A stretch of DNA of 6,683 nucleotides, from NCBI GenBank assembly GCA_030526885.1, contig JAUNBV010000108.1, positions 1 to 6,683 on the forward strand, in the 5' to 3' direction. The translations under genes were made by a program, and so were the position numbers. Of this stretch, positions 4,630 through 6,683 are shown one piece after another; the first letter of the stretch is position 1, and each line of letters begins with the position of its first letter. A model generated the notes under the pieces. That model saw only the letters and a program-made list of their open reading frames with translations, ran no database searches and was not told the DNA's origin. Source of the stretch: Syntrophomonadaceae bacterium (GTDB lineage: Bacteria; Bacillota; Syntrophomonadia; Syntrophomonadales; Syntrophomonadaceae).

Positions 4630-6683
4630 TATTCAGCCGTGCTTATGACGTATTCCGCCGCCTTCATGTAGGCAATGCCATTTTGCGGCAGCATCACATC
4701 CCCGTTCAGAGTCCTGGTTATGCCTTTGCCTTGGGCATCAATGGCCAGCGAACGGATTTCCTCTACGCAATCCAGCGTGTCCAGCAGCCCATATATGGTG
4801 CTGTAATAGATGGTGCCGCCAAAATCGCCCACCCCGCTGGCAAAAAAACCATTGACCACTTCCTCGATGCGCTCCCGGGCATCGCGATAGTATGGTTTGA
4901 CCGCAATCTCAACAAAGATGTCGATGCCTACGTATTCCGGCGATAATACGTTGATACGGGTACCGATTAAATGCCTTCCGCCCAACTGCCGGTAGATGTT
5001 TTCCTCATAGGCGGGATTAAGCTTTTGCACCATTGCGTTGGTGTAGGGCTGCACCACTACCGAGACCGCGTTTTCGTCCAAACTGCCGTCACGGCGGGGT
5101 ATCAGAGATACCGGTATGGCTTTGCAATTATTGATCATCAAGCCCGGCGTACGGCGGACTAAATCTTCATAATCCCGATAGGTGATGGCTCGCTCTACCT
5201 CGCGTATATCCTGCCGAAAGCGCCTGAAGCCTTCGTTTAGAGTTTCAGGGTCCTTGCCCCCCGCCGCGGGAGACAGGTTTATTACTTCCGCAGATATATC
5301 CGCGTTGACCAAGCGGTTTATTTTGCCTTCCTTTATGTTGCCGGCCCGCCCCAAACTGGTGGCAAAACCAATGAGGTTGATTATTCCTTCCGGCGCCATT
5401 CCGTGCTCGGCGTCACCGAAGCATATCAAGCCGGAGTCTTCATAAAAAGTATAATGTCTGTCTTCCGGCCCGGAAGCGTCAAAATCGATCACCTTGTACC
5501 AGTCGGTATAAAACCCGGGCCTGTCCGCTTCCTCCACCATGATAGCCAGACTGTCGTATAGTATATCGGTGGCCTCTAAATCAAACTCCTGCCAGGGAAA
5601 ACCGTAAGCCTCCCCCGCCAGCCGTTTCAGGGAAAATTCGGGCTGATAACAAACCAGCCTGACCTTCCCCGTCCCTTGGGGGAGGGTGAAGCGGAAAGCG
5701 GTAATTCCTTCCTTATCGCGCGATACGGCAGTAAATTCTTCAATCTCCTGCCAACCGTCATCAATATCGGCAAATATCTTGACCAGTCCATGTTTGGCCA
5801 GATAACTCTCCGCCACTATTTCCTGCACCCCGCCGGCGGTGTCCAGCGCAAAATCTTCGTATAATGAGCGGGTTTCCTGTTGGCTCACCTCGGCCATGTT
5901 TAAGAATAAGCTGTGCAATACCGGCGCCACTTCATATTCGGCCCGGGATAACACCGCCCGTATCCAGCACCAGCCATCTTCCGGCGACGGCGCCATCGCC
6001 TCCGGCAGGATGAACTCTATCCGGCCGCTCTCGATGAACTGCCAGGTCTCGTCCCTGGTAACGGTAAGCTCACGCCAACCGGCCACGCTTAAGTATTCCC
6101 ACTTAAGCTCTGCCAGCGGGTAAAAGTCGGCCTCGCCTATAGGATTACGCGGAATGCGATGATCATCGGCTACCTCCACATAAAAGCGCAAGGTTTTTCC
6201 TGCGGGCAGCGCATCGCTGAAGGCTATGTTTACGCTATCCCCTACCGCCGGTTCCCGTCCGAACACCGGAAACGACAGCTTTCCAGCATCGCTGCCCAAC
6301 TGTCCGCGCACGCTTATCCTCTGTTCGCCGGAAATAGAGCAGATATCCTCGATGACCGCCTTGCACATCTGCTCACCGCGGGCGGTTTCAAATACGATGC
6401 CGCCGGCGGAAAGCGGAACCCCGCGCTCCAGCATGAAGTCCCGGTTTTGCCCCCGGATCATTACCAGCGTACGGGCCGGCTGACGGTGCTTGAGCTCCAT
6501 GCCGAACAGCTTCAAATACTTTATGTAATTGCGTACCCCAATCTGATCCAGATGGTATTGCTGTACCTCCTTCAACCAGGCAAAGAGTTCCATAAACGTG
6601 ATGCCCGGATCGTGATAGTTAAAATCGGTCCACCGGGGATACAGCCGGGGTATGCGTTTACGGTTGGTTTCAACGATATCAAG
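4629..6683 (-). CDS. Baseplate J-like protein (gp6/Afp11-type wedge), 5'-partial
   Basis: Predicted structural protein of the baseplate wedge of a contractile tail or eCIS particle, the ring that joins the spike hub to sheath and fibres. The frame is open to the window edge, so 684 codons are visible and the true start lies outside. The ATG at 6593-6591 is internal, because the 30 codons before it encode the family's hallmark N-terminus (RIPRLYPRWTDFN then HDPGITF, continuing MELFAWL). Other family marks, numbered from the first visible codon, are a DxxxxxDRHY block near 402-411, FGDAEHG near 422-428, a GRAGNIKEG loop near 445-453, AAGGKDPE near 473-480, and the AITYRDYEDLV helix near 499-509 that typifies the J domain. 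A beta-rich insert lies in the middle (about 130-350), as in long eCIS members rather than the roughly 300-residue P2 J. The frame ends TAG, 10 bases before the next gene. Identification as J-like is secure; eCIS rather than prophage is inference. Confidence 0.93.
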   Translation of the reverse strand, partial: LDIVETNRKRIPRLYPRWTDFNYHDPGITFMELFAWLKEVQQYHLDQIGVRNYIKYLKLFGMELKHRQPARTLVMIRGQNRDFMLERGVPLSAGGIVFETARGEQMCKAVIEDICSISGEQRISVRGQLGSDAGKLSFPVFGREPAVGDSVNIAFSDALPAGKTLRFYVEVADDHRIPRNPIGEADFYPLAELKWEYLSVAGWRELTVTRDETWQFIESGRIEFILPEAMAPSPEDGWCWIRAVLSRAEYEVAPVLHSLFLNMAEVSQQETRSLYEDFALDTAGGVQEIVAESYLAKHGLVKIFADIDDGWQEIEEFTAVSRDKEGITAFRFTLPQGTGKVRLVCYQPEFSLKRLAGEAYGFPWQEFDLEATDILYDSLAIMVEEADRPGFYTDWYKVIDFDASGPEDRHYTFYEDSGLICFGDAEHGMAPEGIINLIGFATSLGRAGNIKEGKINRLVNADISAEVINLSPAAGGKDPETLNEGFRRFRQDIREVERAITYRDYEDLVRRTPGLMINNCKAIPVSLIPRRDGSLDENAVSVVVQPYTNAMVQKLNPAYEENIYRQLGGRHLIGTRINVLSPEYVGIDIFVEIAVKPYYRDARERIEEVVNGFFASGVGDFGGTIYYSTIYGLLDTLDCVEEIRSLAIDAQGKGITRTLNGDVMLPQNGIAYMKAAEYVISTAE

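Noticed and set aside
4584..4946. Plus-strand open frame across the junction of the J and I genes
   Set aside because: Antisense to two well-supported genes, with no recognisable domain.
1..6683. Ordinary P2-like prophage tail region
   Set aside because: The J and I proteins are longer than P2 forms and are followed by two membrane proteins instead of tail fibre and chaperone genes. It is not excluded, since flanking genes are outside the window.

Overview
The window is a compact single-strand gene cluster. Five genes read leftward (minus strand) with gaps of only 10, 13, 25 and 49 bases, so almost everything is coding and no promoter or terminator can be placed inside it. The order of transcription runs from the right edge to the left edge. 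Both edge genes are cut: the first lacks its 5' end and the last lacks its 3' end.

The first two genes identify the system. At 4629-6683 is a large baseplate J-like protein (T4 gp6 / Afp11 type; 'putative baseplate assembly protein' family). It is followed directly by a P2 gpI-like phage tail protein at 3443-4618 (Afp12 / TIGR02242-type). This J-then-I pair is the baseplate wedge module of contractile phage tails and of phage-derived extracellular contractile injection systems (eCIS). The long form of J and the beta-rich N-terminal extension of the I-like protein fit the eCIS versions better than a classical phage. Sheath, tube, spike and ATPase genes are not in the window and would be expected upstream, beyond the right edge.

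The next three genes are the accessory part. At 1648-3429 is a 593-residue mosaic protein with a conserved eCIS-associated N-terminal motif (FYGKLLTVDDF), a likely CARDB/Ig-type beta domain, a helical linker, a fibre-like beta segment and a C-terminal bacterial Ig-like domain. At 759-1622 is a 287-residue protein that looks like a degenerate protein kinase fold followed by one transmembrane helix and a short tail. At 1-709 is a second single-pass membrane protein whose C-terminal part is a regular 24-residue MORN-type repeat array running off the window. Two membrane proteins in series behind baseplate genes suggest a membrane-anchored or membrane-sensing injection system, but this is inference.

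The organism cannot be named. Strong purine-rich Shine-Dalgarno sequences (for example GGAGG and AAGGAG), mid-range GC and dense operon packing suggest a mid-GC Firmicute (Clostridia or Negativicutes type), with low confidence. No RNA genes, CRISPR array, insertion sequence or attachment site was seen.
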